Origin: an uncultured Pseudomonadota bacterium
Lineage (GTDB): Bacteria > Myxococcota_A > Bradymonadia > Bradymonadales > Bradymonadaceae
NCBI GenBank assembly: GCA_913057905.1
Contig: CAJXPB010000002.1
Span: 342,887-406,886 of the forward strand
Length of the DNA: 64,000 nt
Direction: 5' to 3'
The position numbers and the translations under genes are program-made. Within the stretch, counting starts at the first letter, position 1. Each line of letters begins with the position of its first letter. Under the pieces are notes generated by a model. The model did not search any database. It had not been told where the DNA came from and saw nothing but the letters and a program-made list of their open reading frames with translations. Positions 9,312 to 18,000 of the stretch are shown here, one piece after another.

Positions 9312-10370
9312 ATGGACGTCCGACAACCATTCGATCCCTACGGCTGCCACCGGGTCATCGAACCTTCGGGGGCACTTCCCCAGGCCGCCGAACGACTCGA
9401 TGCCTCGGGTCCGTTGTTTTCAAACGAGGTGGCCATCGATGTCGAGCGACTGAACATCGATTCGGCGAGTTTCCACCAGATCGTCGACGAGGTCGGCGAA
9501 GACACGGAGGCCGTCGGCAAACGGGTCCTGTCGATCGTCGAGAACCGCGGGAAGATGGAAAACCCGGTGACCGGAAGCGGCGGCATGCTTCTGGGGACGG
9601 TCGGGGCCGTCGGCCCCGATTACGACGGACCGGTCGAGCTCGTCGTCGGCGACCGCATCGCGACCCTGGTGAGTCTGACGTTGACGCCGCTGGAGTTGGA
9701 TCAGGTGACGGACGTCGCCTTCGAGGCCGATCAAATCGTCGCCGACGGTCGAGCCTATCTCCCCCCGTCGGCGCCGCTGGTGGTGATGCCCGATGACCTG
9801 GCCGACACGCTGGCCGTGTCGGTCTTCGACGTCTGCGGCGCTCCGGCGCGAACCCGGCGCCTCTGTCGAGACCACGACAGCGTCTTGATTCTCGGTGCGG
9901 GTCGATCGGGCATGCTGTGTGCCGCCGCTGCCCACCACACGTTCGAACAACGCGAGGTCGAGGACCCCTGGATCGGGTGCATCGATCTCAACGAGTCGAA
10001 CCCGAAACACCTGGCCGAGCACGGAATCATCGACGACTGGGCGACCGCCGATGCGACGACACCGACTGCGGTCCTGGAGGTCGTCGAACAGTGGCGCCCG
10101 CAACTGCCCGAGCTGGTCGTCAACGCATGCAACGTGCCCGGCACCGAGATGTCGGCCGTTCTTGGGTGTCGGCGCCGGGGAACTGCATACTTTTTCAACA
10201 TGGCCACGAGTTTCTCCCGGGCCGCCCTCGGGGCCGAGGGCGTCGGCCGCGACGTCGACCTTCTGATCGGCAACGGCTACACCGAAGGCCATGCCGAATA
10301 CGCCCTGAAGCTGGTCCGCGAGATGCCGGCGGTTCGCGAACGCATCGAGGACATCGTCCTCGGTTCTTGA
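9312..10370 (+). CDS. kdd: L-erythro-3,5-diaminohexanoate dehydrogenase
   Basis: A 352-residue NAD(P)-dependent oxidative deaminase that converts 3,5-diaminohexanoate to 5-amino-3-oxohexanoate in the aminomutase route of lysine breakdown. Recognised from the N-terminal HRVIEPSGALPQAAERLD, the ENRGKMENPVTGSGGML block and the Rossmann-type nucleotide site SVLILGAGRSGM, all characteristic of Kdd. I use the ATG at 9312 because the protein then begins where known Kdd proteins begin; a GTG at 9291 would add seven residues. No kamA, kamDE, kce or kal partner lies in the window, so the rest of the pathway must be elsewhere. It heads a co-directional run ending at 14810. Confidence 0.8.
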   Translation: MDVRQPFDPYGCHRVIEPSGALPQAAERLDASGPLFSNEVAIDVERLNIDSASFHQIVDEVGEDTEAVGKRVLSIVENRGKMENPVTGSGGMLLGTVGAVGPDYDGPVELVVGDRIATLVSLTLTPLELDQVTDVAFEADQIVADGRAYLPPSAPLVVMPDDLADTLAVSVFDVCGAPARTRRLCRDHDSVLILGAGRSGMLCAAAAHHTFEQREVEDPWIGCIDLNESNPKHLAEHGIIDDWATADATTPTAVLEVVEQWRPQLPELVVNACNVPGTEMSAVLGCRRRGTAYFFNMATSFSRAALGAEGVGRDVDLLIGNGYTEGHAEYALKLVREMPAVRERIEDIVLGS

Positions 10371-10394
10371 ATTCCACACACTGGCGAAAATCCG

Positions 10395-11609
10395 ATGGAC
10401 GCGACCATACTCGACAATGACGACGACATGCGGCGCCGCATCGAAGCGGCCCTCTCCCACCAGTTTCGCGACCAGGTGATCGAGGAAGCGACGCTCGAGA
10501 AGATGGGCGGGCACGCCTCGATGCGCATCTACTGGCGGGTGAAGCTACCGGTACAGGGCGAGGCGACCGACTGGACCCTCCAGTCGGTTCGTCGCTCCGA
10601 GACGACCCTGATCGCGATGGTGCTCGCCCCGGGATTCGACGAGGCCGACAGCGAAGAGGGGCCCTCGGGCGAATCCGTCGACTCCGAGACCCTGCCCTTC
10701 ATCGAGATGCAACGATACCTCGCCGATCTGGGCATGCCCGTGCCCGCCATCGAACGGGTCGACCTCGATGAAGGCGTGGTGCTCTTGGAGGACCTGGGCG
10801 ACCGGACCTTCGAAGACCTGTATCGAGGAGTCAGCGAAGACGACACGCTGCCGCCGGCTCACCAGGATGCCGCGGGAGAAGCGCTGTATCAGCAGGCCGT
10901 CGACCTGATTGTCCAGCTCCAGTCGGCACTGGTCGACCGACGGGGCCGCGACGAAACCAGCCCCACCGACGGGGCGATCTGCTGGCGACGCGCCTTCGAT
11001 CGGGAGTCGCTTCGCTGGGAGCTCGACCACTTCCTCGAATGGGGCGTCGACGCCCGCCAGGAGCAGCCGCTCCCCGACTCACTGGCCGCGGACGTCGACA
11101 CCGCCTTCGACGAGCTGGTCGACGCTCTGCTCGATCTTCCGAGCCTGCCCGCGCTGCGCGACTTTCAATCACGCAATCTGATGTACAAGCCGCGCCTGGA
11201 CCAGGAGACGCCCTGGGTGCTCATCGACTTTCAGGACGCCCTGGTGGCCCCGATGGTCTACGATCTGGTGGCGCTGCTTCGCGACTCGTACATCGAACTC
11301 TCGTTTGAGCGCGTCCAAAAGCTGGTCGACTACTACCTCGACCGGGGTCGAAAGGCCGAGCTTCCCTGGTGCAGCGCCCATGGAAACACCGAACGCGAGC
11401 CCGCCGAATTCGTCCACCGCGGCTTTCATCTTCAGACCATCCAACGCAAACTTAAAGATGCCGGTCGCTTCGTCTACATCGACCGGGTCAAAGACGACGA
11501 CAGCTTTCTGCCCTACGTCGACCCGTCGCTGGACTACGTCCTCGAGGCCTGCGAACACCTCGATGGCTTCGATCCGATCGCCGAGATGGTCCGGCGGGTC
11601 ACCTCGTAA
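10395..11609 (+). CDS. APH-family sugar kinase, AmgK-like
   Basis: A 404-residue protein-kinase-like phosphotransferase. The catalytic segment RDFQSRNLM (Asp plus Asn of the Brenner motif) and the metal-binding LIDFQDALVAPMVYDLVALLRDSY match anomeric MurNAc/GlcNAc kinases (AmgK) of the peptidoglycan-recycling salvage route better than antibiotic-modifying enzymes. The N-lobe contains a hinge-like LEDLGDRTFEDL. A partner murU nucleotidyltransferase is not adjacent. It lies between kdd (25-bp gap) and hisS (24-bp gap). The exact sugar substrate is inference; the kinase fold is firm. Confidence 0.7.
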   Translation: MDATILDNDDDMRRRIEAALSHQFRDQVIEEATLEKMGGHASMRIYWRVKLPVQGEATDWTLQSVRRSETTLIAMVLAPGFDEADSEEGPSGESVDSETLPFIEMQRYLADLGMPVPAIERVDLDEGVVLLEDLGDRTFEDLYRGVSEDDTLPPAHQDAAGEALYQQAVDLIVQLQSALVDRRGRDETSPTDGAICWRRAFDRESLRWELDHFLEWGVDARQEQPLPDSLAADVDTAFDELVDALLDLPSLPALRDFQSRNLMYKPRLDQETPWVLIDFQDALVAPMVYDLVALLRDSYIELSFERVQKLVDYYLDRGRKAELPWCSAHGNTEREPAEFVHRGFHLQTIQRKLKDAGRFVYIDRVKDDDSFLPYVDPSLDYVLEACEHLDGFDPIAEMVRRVTS

Positions 11610-11633
11610 ACCGATACCGAGCGAGCACTACTG

Positions 11634-13022
11634 ATGACCGACGAACCGACGACACCAGCCAGCGGAATGCGTGACTTCCTGCCCGAGCAGGTCGCGCGGC
11701 GAAATCACGTCTTCGATATCATCCGTGACGTCTACGAGGGCTACGGCTTCGAGCCCCTGGAGACGCCCTCGATGGAGCGTCTTTCGACCCTGCTGGGCAA
11801 GTACGGCGAAGACGAGAAGCTGATCTTCCGGATCATGAAACGGGGACAAAAACTCCAGCGTGCCCTCGACGAAGATCCGAGCGAAGACGAGCTCGCCGAT
11901 CTGGCGCTTCGCTACGACCTGACCGTCCCACTGGCGAGGATCTTCGCCGAGCACGGAAACGATTTTCCGCGCGTCTTCAAGCGCTATCAGATCGGCCCCG
12001 TCTGGCGCGCGGACCGGCCCCAAAAGGGGCGCTACCGGGAGTTTTATCAGTGTGACGTCGATATTCTGGGAAGCGAGTCGACGCTGGTCGAGGCCGAGGT
12101 CATCTCCGCGGCGGCCGATGCCCTGGAACGACTCGGATTCGACGATTTCCGCATCCACACCAATCACCGCAAACTGCTCGACGGCATGATGGAGATCGCC
12201 GGCATCGAGCAGGAGATGCGCTCGGACGCCCTGGTCGCCATCGACAAACTCGACAAGATCGGGCTGAAGGGTGTCGTCGACGAGCTCGACGAACGAGGCC
12301 TCTCCGACGACGCGGTCGACACGCTGATGCCCATGCTCGATCAGGGGGCCGAGGCCGACTCACCGCCCTTCGACAACCAACGCACCCTGCAGGCTATCGC
12401 CGACCAGATCGAACAGACCGAGTCCGGCGCCCACGCCGTCTCCGATCTCGAGTCTCTGTTTCGGGTCTGCGAGGGCAGCTCCGCCGGGCGTCACCTCTAC
12501 TTCGATCCGTACCTGGCGCGCGGTCTGTCGTACTACACGGGTGCGATCTTTGAGATCCGCTCGGATGATTTCCCGGGCAGCCTGGCCGCAGGGGGTCGAT
12601 ACGACGACCTGGTGGGCATGTTCACCAACCAGGATGTGCCCGCCTGCGGCTTCTCGCTGGGCGTCGAGCGGATCATCGATCTGATGGAAGAACGCGACAT
12701 GTTCGACATCGACGAGACGCCCGCCGACGTCATGGTCGCCGTCTGGGACGAGGATTTCGCCGCCGACAGCATGGCCATCGCCCGCCAGATGCGCGAAGCC
12801 GGCCTGCGCGCCGACCTCTACCCGGACGACGACTCGGGGTTCGGCAAGCAGTTCGGCTACGCCGACGAGCGCGACATCCCGTTTGTGGCGATCTTCGCGC
12901 CCGACGAAAAGGAGGCCGGATGTGTGGCGATCCGCGACATGGACTCCGGCGAGCAGACCGAGGTCAGCCGAGAGCATGCCGGCGAAGAAACGGCCCGTCT
13001 GATCCTGAAGGCCCGGGACTGA
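11634..13022 (+). CDS. hisS: Histidyl-tRNA synthetase
   Basis: A 462-residue class-II synthetase that charges tRNA-His. The N-terminus GMRDFLPEQVARRNHVFDIIRDVYEGYGFEP is cut here into GMRDFLPEQ and YEGYGFEPLETP, the diagnostic HisRS opening. Motif 2 is present around GPVWRADRPQKGRYREFYQ, the HisRS histidine-binding region around LARGLSYYTGAIFE, and motif 3 as GFSLGVERI. A C-terminal anticodon-binding domain follows (ADLYPDDDSGFGKQ). Length is slightly above the usual 420-430 aa. The start at 11634 directly follows the kinase gene. The 3' end is 7 bp from the aminotransferase gene, so cotranscription is likely. Confidence 0.95.
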   Translation: MTDEPTTPASGMRDFLPEQVARRNHVFDIIRDVYEGYGFEPLETPSMERLSTLLGKYGEDEKLIFRIMKRGQKLQRALDEDPSEDELADLALRYDLTVPLARIFAEHGNDFPRVFKRYQIGPVWRADRPQKGRYREFYQCDVDILGSESTLVEAEVISAAADALERLGFDDFRIHTNHRKLLDGMMEIAGIEQEMRSDALVAIDKLDKIGLKGVVDELDERGLSDDAVDTLMPMLDQGAEADSPPFDNQRTLQAIADQIEQTESGAHAVSDLESLFRVCEGSSAGRHLYFDPYLARGLSYYTGAIFEIRSDDFPGSLAAGGRYDDLVGMFTNQDVPACGFSLGVERIIDLMEERDMFDIDETPADVMVAVWDEDFAADSMAIARQMREAGLRADLYPDDDSGFGKQFGYADERDIPFVAIFAPDEKEAGCVAIRDMDSGEQTEVSREHAGEETARLILKARD

Positions 13023-13029
13023 GGCGATC

Positions 13030-14247
13030 ATGAGCGGCGAGTCCGAGACCTCCGAAGAGATCCCGGTGGAGTTCCAGCGCCACTGGCTGCTGGAGCCGGG
13101 GACCACGTACCTGAATCACGGGGCGTTCGGGGCGTGTCCCAAGCGAGTGCTTCGCCGACAGAGCGAACTCCGGACGCAATTCGAGCGACAGCCGACCCGG
13201 TTTTTCGAGCGAGAGATCGTCGGCCTCTTCGACCATGCCCGGGCCGAACTGGCGTCGTTTGTCGGATGCGACACCGATGGCCTGGCGTTCGTGCCAAACG
13301 CCACCACGGGCATCAACTCCGTGCTGCGTTCCCGTCGTTTCGACCCGGGCGACGAACTGTTGGTCACCGACCAGGCCTACCGGGCCTGCCGAAACGCCGT
13401 CGACTTCGTGGCCGACCGAGCCGGCGCTCAGGTCGTCACCGCCGACGTCCCCTTTCCGGTCGACGGCCCCGAGGCGATCGTCGAGGCGATTCTCGATGCG
13501 ACGACCCCTCGTACGGAACTGGCGCTGATCGAGCACGTCGCCAGCGACACCGGGCTGATCTGGCCGGTCGACGAGATCTGCGAGACCCTCGACGATCGCC
13601 ACGTCGACACCCTGGTCGACGGTGCCCACGCTCCCGGGATGGTCGACCTCGATGTCGAATCGATCGGCTGCACCTACTACACGGGGAATTGCCACAAGTG
13701 GATGTGCGCTCCAAAGGGGGCCGCCTTTCTGTGGGTGGAACCCCACGAGCGCGATGACGTCCACCCGACGACGATCAGCAACGGCTACGGCCAGCAGCGC
13801 GAGGACCGATCCTCGTACCACCTGGAGTTCGACTGGATGGGCACCGCCGACCCGTCGCCGTATCTGTGCGTGCCCGAGGCGATGGACTTCCTGGGCGAAC
13901 TCGTGCCCGGCGGCTGGGACGGTCTCAGAGAGCACAACCACGAGTTCGCCGTACAAGCCCGGCGACGCATCTGCGAACTTCTGGGGATCGATGAGCCGAC
14001 ACCCGACGACCTGATCGGCTCGCTGGCCGCCGTGCCGCTGCCCGACCGCGATCCCGACGCCGAACTCGACGACTTCGGACGAGACCGGCTGACCCGGACG
14101 CTCTCCGAGGAGCATGGCATCGAAGTTCCCATCAAGACCTGGCCGGAGGCGCCGCAACGATTGCTGCGCGTCTCCGCCCAGATCTACAACACGGAGCAAG
14201 ACATCGACCGGCTGGTCGACGCGCTGGACCACGAGCTGAATCAGTAG
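13030..14247 (+). CDS. Class-V PLP-dependent aminotransferase (isopenicillin-N-epimerase-like)
   Basis: A 405-residue fold-type-I PLP enzyme. The opening FLEPGTTYLNHGAFG-like block (WLLEPGTTYLNHGAFG), the LVDGAHAPG segment with the PLP-contacting Asp, and the Schiff-base segment TGNCHKWMCAPKG (Lys near residue 225) match class-V aminotransferases of the isopenicillin-N epimerase or cysteine desulfurase-like branch. Reaction and substrate are unknown; most such genomic homologues are not beta-lactam enzymes. It lies 7 bp after hisS. The next gene, a DUF4174 lipoprotein, starts 53 bp downstream. Confidence 0.8.
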   Translation: MSGESETSEEIPVEFQRHWLLEPGTTYLNHGAFGACPKRVLRRQSELRTQFERQPTRFFEREIVGLFDHARAELASFVGCDTDGLAFVPNATTGINSVLRSRRFDPGDELLVTDQAYRACRNAVDFVADRAGAQVVTADVPFPVDGPEAIVEAILDATTPRTELALIEHVASDTGLIWPVDEICETLDDRHVDTLVDGAHAPGMVDLDVESIGCTYYTGNCHKWMCAPKGAAFLWVEPHERDDVHPTTISNGYGQQREDRSSYHLEFDWMGTADPSPYLCVPEAMDFLGELVPGGWDGLREHNHEFAVQARRRICELLGIDEPTPDDLIGSLAAVPLPDRDPDAELDDFGRDRLTRTLSEEHGIEVPIKTWPEAPQRLLRVSAQIYNTEQDIDRLVDALDHELNQ

Positions 14248-14300
14248 GACATCGAAGCGCATCTCACCTCCGGCTTACTCCCCTCTTGAGTGGACCTGAG

Positions 14301-14810
14301 ATGCAACGTCACCAACTGGCGATTATCATTCTGGGCGGCGGGCTCCTCCTCGCGGGCCCGACCGGCTGCGACACGCCACGGGCCGGCGCCAACGAGGAGC
14401 TCGCCGACGCCTCGGACCAGACCCCATCGAAGGAGACCGACGTGTATCCCCTGGAGCCACATGCATGGAAGAGTCGCCCGGTCGTCATCTTTGCCCCCGG
14501 CCGGGACGACGAGACCTACCGGGAGCAGATGGCGCACTTCAAGAATAATATGGAGGGAGTACGCGACCGGGATATCGTCGTCTTCCATGTCTTCAGCCGC
14601 ACCAAGGGCTTTGGACCCGATGGACCCATCTCCGACGACGCCCTGCGACGGCTATGGGATCGATTTCAGCCCACGGATCCCTTCACCGTGATCCTGGTCG
14701 GCAAGGATACCACCGAGAAGCTGCGCCAGGACGAGGTGCTCACGGCCGATGCGTTGTTCGAGACCATCGACGCCATGCCGATGCGCCAGCAGGAGATGTC
14801 CGACGACTAA
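14301..14810 (+). CDS. DUF4174 domain lipoprotein
   Basis: A 169-residue exported protein. The ATG at 14301 gives a signal peptide MQRHQLAIIILGGGLLLAGP ending in a lipobox-like PTGC. The mature part has the DUF4174 pattern: SRPVVIFAPGRDDETYREQ, then IVVFHVFS and a late FTVILVGKDTTEKLRQ, a thioredoxin-fold-like domain lacking a CxxC. Function is unknown. The stop codon (14808-14810) lies in the loop of a perfect palindrome shared with the convergent gene. An in-frame TTG at 14286 is a possible but weaker start. Confidence 0.65.
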   Translation: MQRHQLAIIILGGGLLLAGPTGCDTPRAGANEELADASDQTPSKETDVYPLEPHAWKSRPVVIFAPGRDDETYREQMAHFKNNMEGVRDRDIVVFHVFSRTKGFGPDGPISDDALRRLWDRFQPTDPFTVILVGKDTTEKLRQDEVLTADALFETIDAMPMRQQEMSDD

Positions 14811-14817
14811 TCGTCGG
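14800..14817. terminator. Palindrome holding two overlapping convergent stop codons
   Basis: CCGACGA, loop CTAA, then TCGTCGG: a perfect 7-bp stem with a 4-base loop. The plus-strand stop TAA and the minus-strand stop TAG both fall in or beside the loop, overlapping by 3 bases. There is no T-tract on either side, so strong Rho-independent termination is doubtful; it may stabilise both transcript ends. Confidence 0.4.
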
Positions 14818-15826
14818 TCACCATCGGCCAGTGGACCCAGTTGACAAATCCACCGTCGATGAGTCGCGCCCCGACGTGGCCCTCCTCGACGGCACCCGCC
14901 GCCCCGACCCCGTAGGCGAACCCGACGAAGGTCCCGCAGATGCGCAGCCCCAGGCCGGATCCGCTGGTGGTGTAGTCGTCCAAAAACAACGAGGAGAGGT
15001 CCCGACCGCCGAAACGCTCCTCGAGGGATCGGGCGCGCTCATCGTCGACTCGATTGGCCACGGCGATGCGTAGATGACGGGGCCTGGCGGCGGGAACCGC
15101 CGTCAGATACAGTTCGATTCGACCGTCGGCGGTCCCCTCCACGGCGTTGTTCATCATGTTGTAGACGACCCGATCGAGGGCGGCGAACTCGACGCAGCGA
15201 TCCGAGATCGGCCCTTCGTACCCCGCCTCGACCGACACCTCGACCGGCCGACCCTCCCCGTCGACAAGCTCCGTGCGCTTCCACTTCTCGACGATCAGCG
15301 CGGCCTCGTGGATCTTTTCCTGGGAGTCCCGTTGGTAGGCCTTCGGATCGAGATCGGGGATCGCGTTGCGCATGATCTTCGTGTGATCCCGCACCCGCAG
15401 ATAGATCTTCGAGACCTGCTCATCGTCGAGTTTGCCCGCCTCGGCCAACTGAAGGCCCGAGACCAACTGCGCAAGCGCGCCGCCCTTGAGATCGTGGCGT
15501 ACCTGGCTGAATCGCTCGGCGTCGATCTCGGGGTCGGACGGCTCGTCGATCCCGCGCGCCCACTCGACCAGTCTCTTCCAGCCGCAGTCGTCCAGAAAGT
15601 CCGAGATGATGGTGCGCACCCGGCCGGTCTCCCTTCGATCGATCGATTCGAGTTGGTCCTGCAGGGTCATCAGGGCCCCGTAGAGCCGCTCGACGCGGCG
15701 ACGGTCCGGTTGTTTGAAGGCATCCAGCGATACCGAGAGGTGTCGCCCGCCGTAGCGTTCACCCCGGCTGTACTCCAGATCCGAGGGTGCGAGGTCGAGC
15801 ACCTGCTGTTCGGTCAATTGGCTCAT
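14807..15826 (-). CDS. Orphan histidine-kinase-like protein (DHp-like helices plus HATPase)
   Basis: A 339-residue soluble protein. The middle has an H-box-like segment RHDLKGGALAQLVSG (His near residue 110), and the C-terminal third has a GHKL ATPase domain with N-box YNMMNNAVEG and G2 box SGSGLGLRI. There is no receiver, PAS, HAMP or membrane segment, and no response-regulator gene next to it. The first 100 residues are acidic helical sequence with no match I recognise. It may be a cytoplasmic sensor kinase working with a distant partner or a GHKL ATPase with another job. It is divergent from the DUF427 gene. Confidence 0.65.
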   Translation of the reverse strand: MSQLTEQQVLDLAPSDLEYSRGERYGGRHLSVSLDAFKQPDRRRVERLYGALMTLQDQLESIDRRETGRVRTIISDFLDDCGWKRLVEWARGIDEPSDPEIDAERFSQVRHDLKGGALAQLVSGLQLAEAGKLDDEQVSKIYLRVRDHTKIMRNAIPDLDPKAYQRDSQEKIHEAALIVEKWKRTELVDGEGRPVEVSVEAGYEGPISDRCVEFAALDRVVYNMMNNAVEGTADGRIELYLTAVPAARPRHLRIAVANRVDDERARSLEERFGGRDLSSLFLDDYTTSGSGLGLRICGTFVGFAYGVGAAGAVEEGHVGARLIDGGFVNWVHWPMVTDD

Positions 15827-15916
15827 GGGCTGTCACAGAAAGGTCGCGTGAATCGATCCGGCAGCGAGTTGCATCCCTCGATCGGACTGCTCAGATGCCG
15901 GCACCTGAAGGAAACC

Positions 15917-16420
15917 ATGACGTCGAGACCCGAACCTATCGAACCCGAGCCCGGACAGGAATCGGTCTGGGACTACCCGCGGCCGCCTCGTCTGGAGCCC
16001 GTCGACCAACGGTTGCGGGTGTTCTTTGGTGGCGAACTCATCGCCGAGACCACCGATGGCTGGCGGGTCCTCGAGACCAGCCACCCTCCGAACTACTATT
16101 TTCCACCGGCGGACGTCCACTTCGACTTTTTGCGCAGGATCGACGATCGGCGCACCGTCTGCGAGTGGAAAGGGCGCGCTCACTACTACGACATCGCCGT
16201 CGACGGGAGCGTCTCCCGTCAGGCCGCCTGGGGCTACGACTCGCCGACCGATGCATTTTCGGAGCTCGCCGGCGCCGTCGCCTTTTACGCCGGCCGCCTG
16301 GACGAAGCCTACGTCGGCGACGCACTCGTCAGCCCCCAGCCAGGTGGCTTCTACGGCGGATGGGTAACCCCCGACGTCGTCGGCCCATTCAAGGGAGAAC
16401 CCGGCAGTCGGGGATGGTGA
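15917..16420 (+). CDS. DUF427 domain protein
   Basis: A 167-residue protein with the DUF427 pattern: VFFGGELIAETTDGWRVLET, then YYFPPADVHFDFLR and CEWKGRAHYYDI, finishing with a second half-repeat around FYAGRLDEAYV. These small beta-rich cytoplasmic proteins are widespread and of unknown function. The start is the ATG at 15917, with GAAGGAAA just upstream; the frame is open much further upstream but that part lies antisense to the kinase-like gene. It is convergent with cardiolipin synthase (10-bp gap). Confidence 0.75.
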   Translation: MTSRPEPIEPEPGQESVWDYPRPPRLEPVDQRLRVFFGGELIAETTDGWRVLETSHPPNYYFPPADVHFDFLRRIDDRRTVCEWKGRAHYYDIAVDGSVSRQAAWGYDSPTDAFSELAGAVAFYAGRLDEAYVGDALVSPQPGGFYGGWVTPDVVGPFKGEPGSRGW

Positions 16421-16430
16421 ACGGGCACGC

Positions 16431-17921
16431 TCAGAGCATGGGGCTGGCGAGGTGAGCCAGGGCGTCGCGAAACTTGGTCAGCTTGGCGATGTTTTCCATC
16501 TGTTCGAGGTCGATCTCGGTACTCTCGGCGATGTCCGCCCGAAACATGTCGGCCAGCCGCTGGTTGACCTCGCGGGAGGCGACGAACCCGCCGACCTCGA
16601 AGTTGATCTCAAAGCTCCGTACATCGACGTTCGCGCTGCCCAGAAAGCTGAAGCGGTCGTCGATAATCAGCGCCTTCCCGTGGAGCACGCGGGGCTGGTA
16701 CTCCCAGATCCGAACGCCGCGCTTCAGAAGAGCGGTATAGTAGGAGCGAGATGCGTAGCGCACCAGCGGAACGTCGCCGTCCAGCGGCAGCACCAGACGC
16801 ACCTCGACGTCCCTCTGTTCGGCCGCCTCGAGCGCCTTGAGGATGTCGCCGCCGGGCACGAAATAGGGGGTCGTAATCCAGACGCGATCGCGGGCGCTAC
16901 TGATGGCATGGTAGAAGGCGTCGTGCATCACGCTTCGTTCATTGTCGGGCCCGCTGGCGAGGACGGCCAAACTGGCGGAGTTCGTATCGAACGAGCCTCC
17001 CGATTCGGCCGACTCCCCTTCATCCGGCATCTTCAGATACTCTTCGCTGGCCAGCTTCTCGTCGGTGGCAAAATACCAGTCGTCCAGAAAGACCTCGTGG
17101 AAATCCCGGACGGCCGGGCCTCGCACGCGCATCCCCAGGTCGTGCCACAGCGACTCGTACTCCTCGCCGACATTCATCCCGCCGGTGAAGGCTTCGCGGC
17201 CGTCGCAGACGACGAGCTTGCGGTGATTTCGAAAATTGAAGGTCGGCTGCCAGGCGAAGTACCGGGGGGGCAGAAAATAGCCGACCTTGGCACCCGCCTC
17301 CTCCAGATCTGGAGCCAGTTGCTTGCGAAATCTCGGGCTTCCCCAGGGATCGACGAGCACGCGGACCTCCACGCCCTCTTTGGCCTTCTCGACAAGCAGG
17401 TCTTTCATCCAGACGCCCGTCGAGTCGTATTGCCAGATGTAGAACAGAAGATGGACGTAATGGTCGGCCCGCTCGATCATGTCGCGCAGCCCGCGGAAGC
17501 CGGCCTCGCCATCGACGAGCACCTCGACGCTGTTGTCGCCAGTGGGTCCGCCGAGTTTCAGGGGGCCATAATCCCGAAACAACCCGTGCGGCAGCAGCGG
17601 GGAAAACTGCTGGCGAGCCACCTCGGCGGCCTCGATCTCGCGGGCATCCAGAGCCTGTTCGAACTCTTCGGTGCTCGTTCGCCGCGCGCGCTGTTTGCGC
17701 TCGAGGCGCTCTACACCGATCAACCACCAGAAGATGAAGCCGACGTACGGCAGAAAGAACAATGCGAGCATCCAGCTCAGCGCCGACACGGGACGGCCGG
17801 ATCGTTTCAACAACACCGACGGCGCCGAGGCCCACGCCAGAATATCGGCCACCACCAGCAGGTAGAATCCGGGGATCGGGCCGAAATCGGCGTCGAAGAC
17901 GACATGTAGCAGAGCGTGCAT
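16431..17921 (-). CDS. cls: Cardiolipin synthase (phospholipase-D superfamily)
   Basis: A 496-residue membrane enzyme that joins two phosphatidylglycerol molecules into cardiolipin at the inner membrane. Two N-terminal transmembrane helices (about residues 18-38 and 46-68) are followed by two HKD motifs: NHRKLVVCDGREAFTGGMN near residues 228-246 and HGKALIIDDRFSFLGSAN near 411-428. The spacing and length match bacterial ClsA/ClsB-type synthases. An acidic insert (DEGESAES, about residue 295) separates the two halves. The upstream gap of 79 bp to the next plus-strand gene is the divergent control region. Confidence 0.9.
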   Translation of the reverse strand: MHALLHVVFDADFGPIPGFYLLVVADILAWASAPSVLLKRSGRPVSALSWMLALFFLPYVGFIFWWLIGVERLERKQRARRTSTEEFEQALDAREIEAAEVARQQFSPLLPHGLFRDYGPLKLGGPTGDNSVEVLVDGEAGFRGLRDMIERADHYVHLLFYIWQYDSTGVWMKDLLVEKAKEGVEVRVLVDPWGSPRFRKQLAPDLEEAGAKVGYFLPPRYFAWQPTFNFRNHRKLVVCDGREAFTGGMNVGEEYESLWHDLGMRVRGPAVRDFHEVFLDDWYFATDEKLASEEYLKMPDEGESAESGGSFDTNSASLAVLASGPDNERSVMHDAFYHAISSARDRVWITTPYFVPGGDILKALEAAEQRDVEVRLVLPLDGDVPLVRYASRSYYTALLKRGVRIWEYQPRVLHGKALIIDDRFSFLGSANVDVRSFEINFEVGGFVASREVNQRLADMFRADIAESTEIDLEQMENIAKLTKFRDALAHLASPML

Positions 17922-18000
17922 CTAGAGTGGGTATCCTCCGAAGAGCATCCGAGCTATTCTTGGTTTGTGTTAACGTCCCACACGTGCCTAAGACAGTCTC

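Noticed and set aside
10395..11609. Aminoglycoside resistance kinase
   Set aside because: The APH fold is shared, but the DFQDALVAPMVYDL block resembles anomeric sugar kinases, and the housekeeping context (hisS) does not suggest resistance.
13030..14247. Beta-lactam biosynthesis (isopenicillin-N epimerase)
   Set aside because: No other beta-lactam gene is present and this class-V family is used for many substrates.
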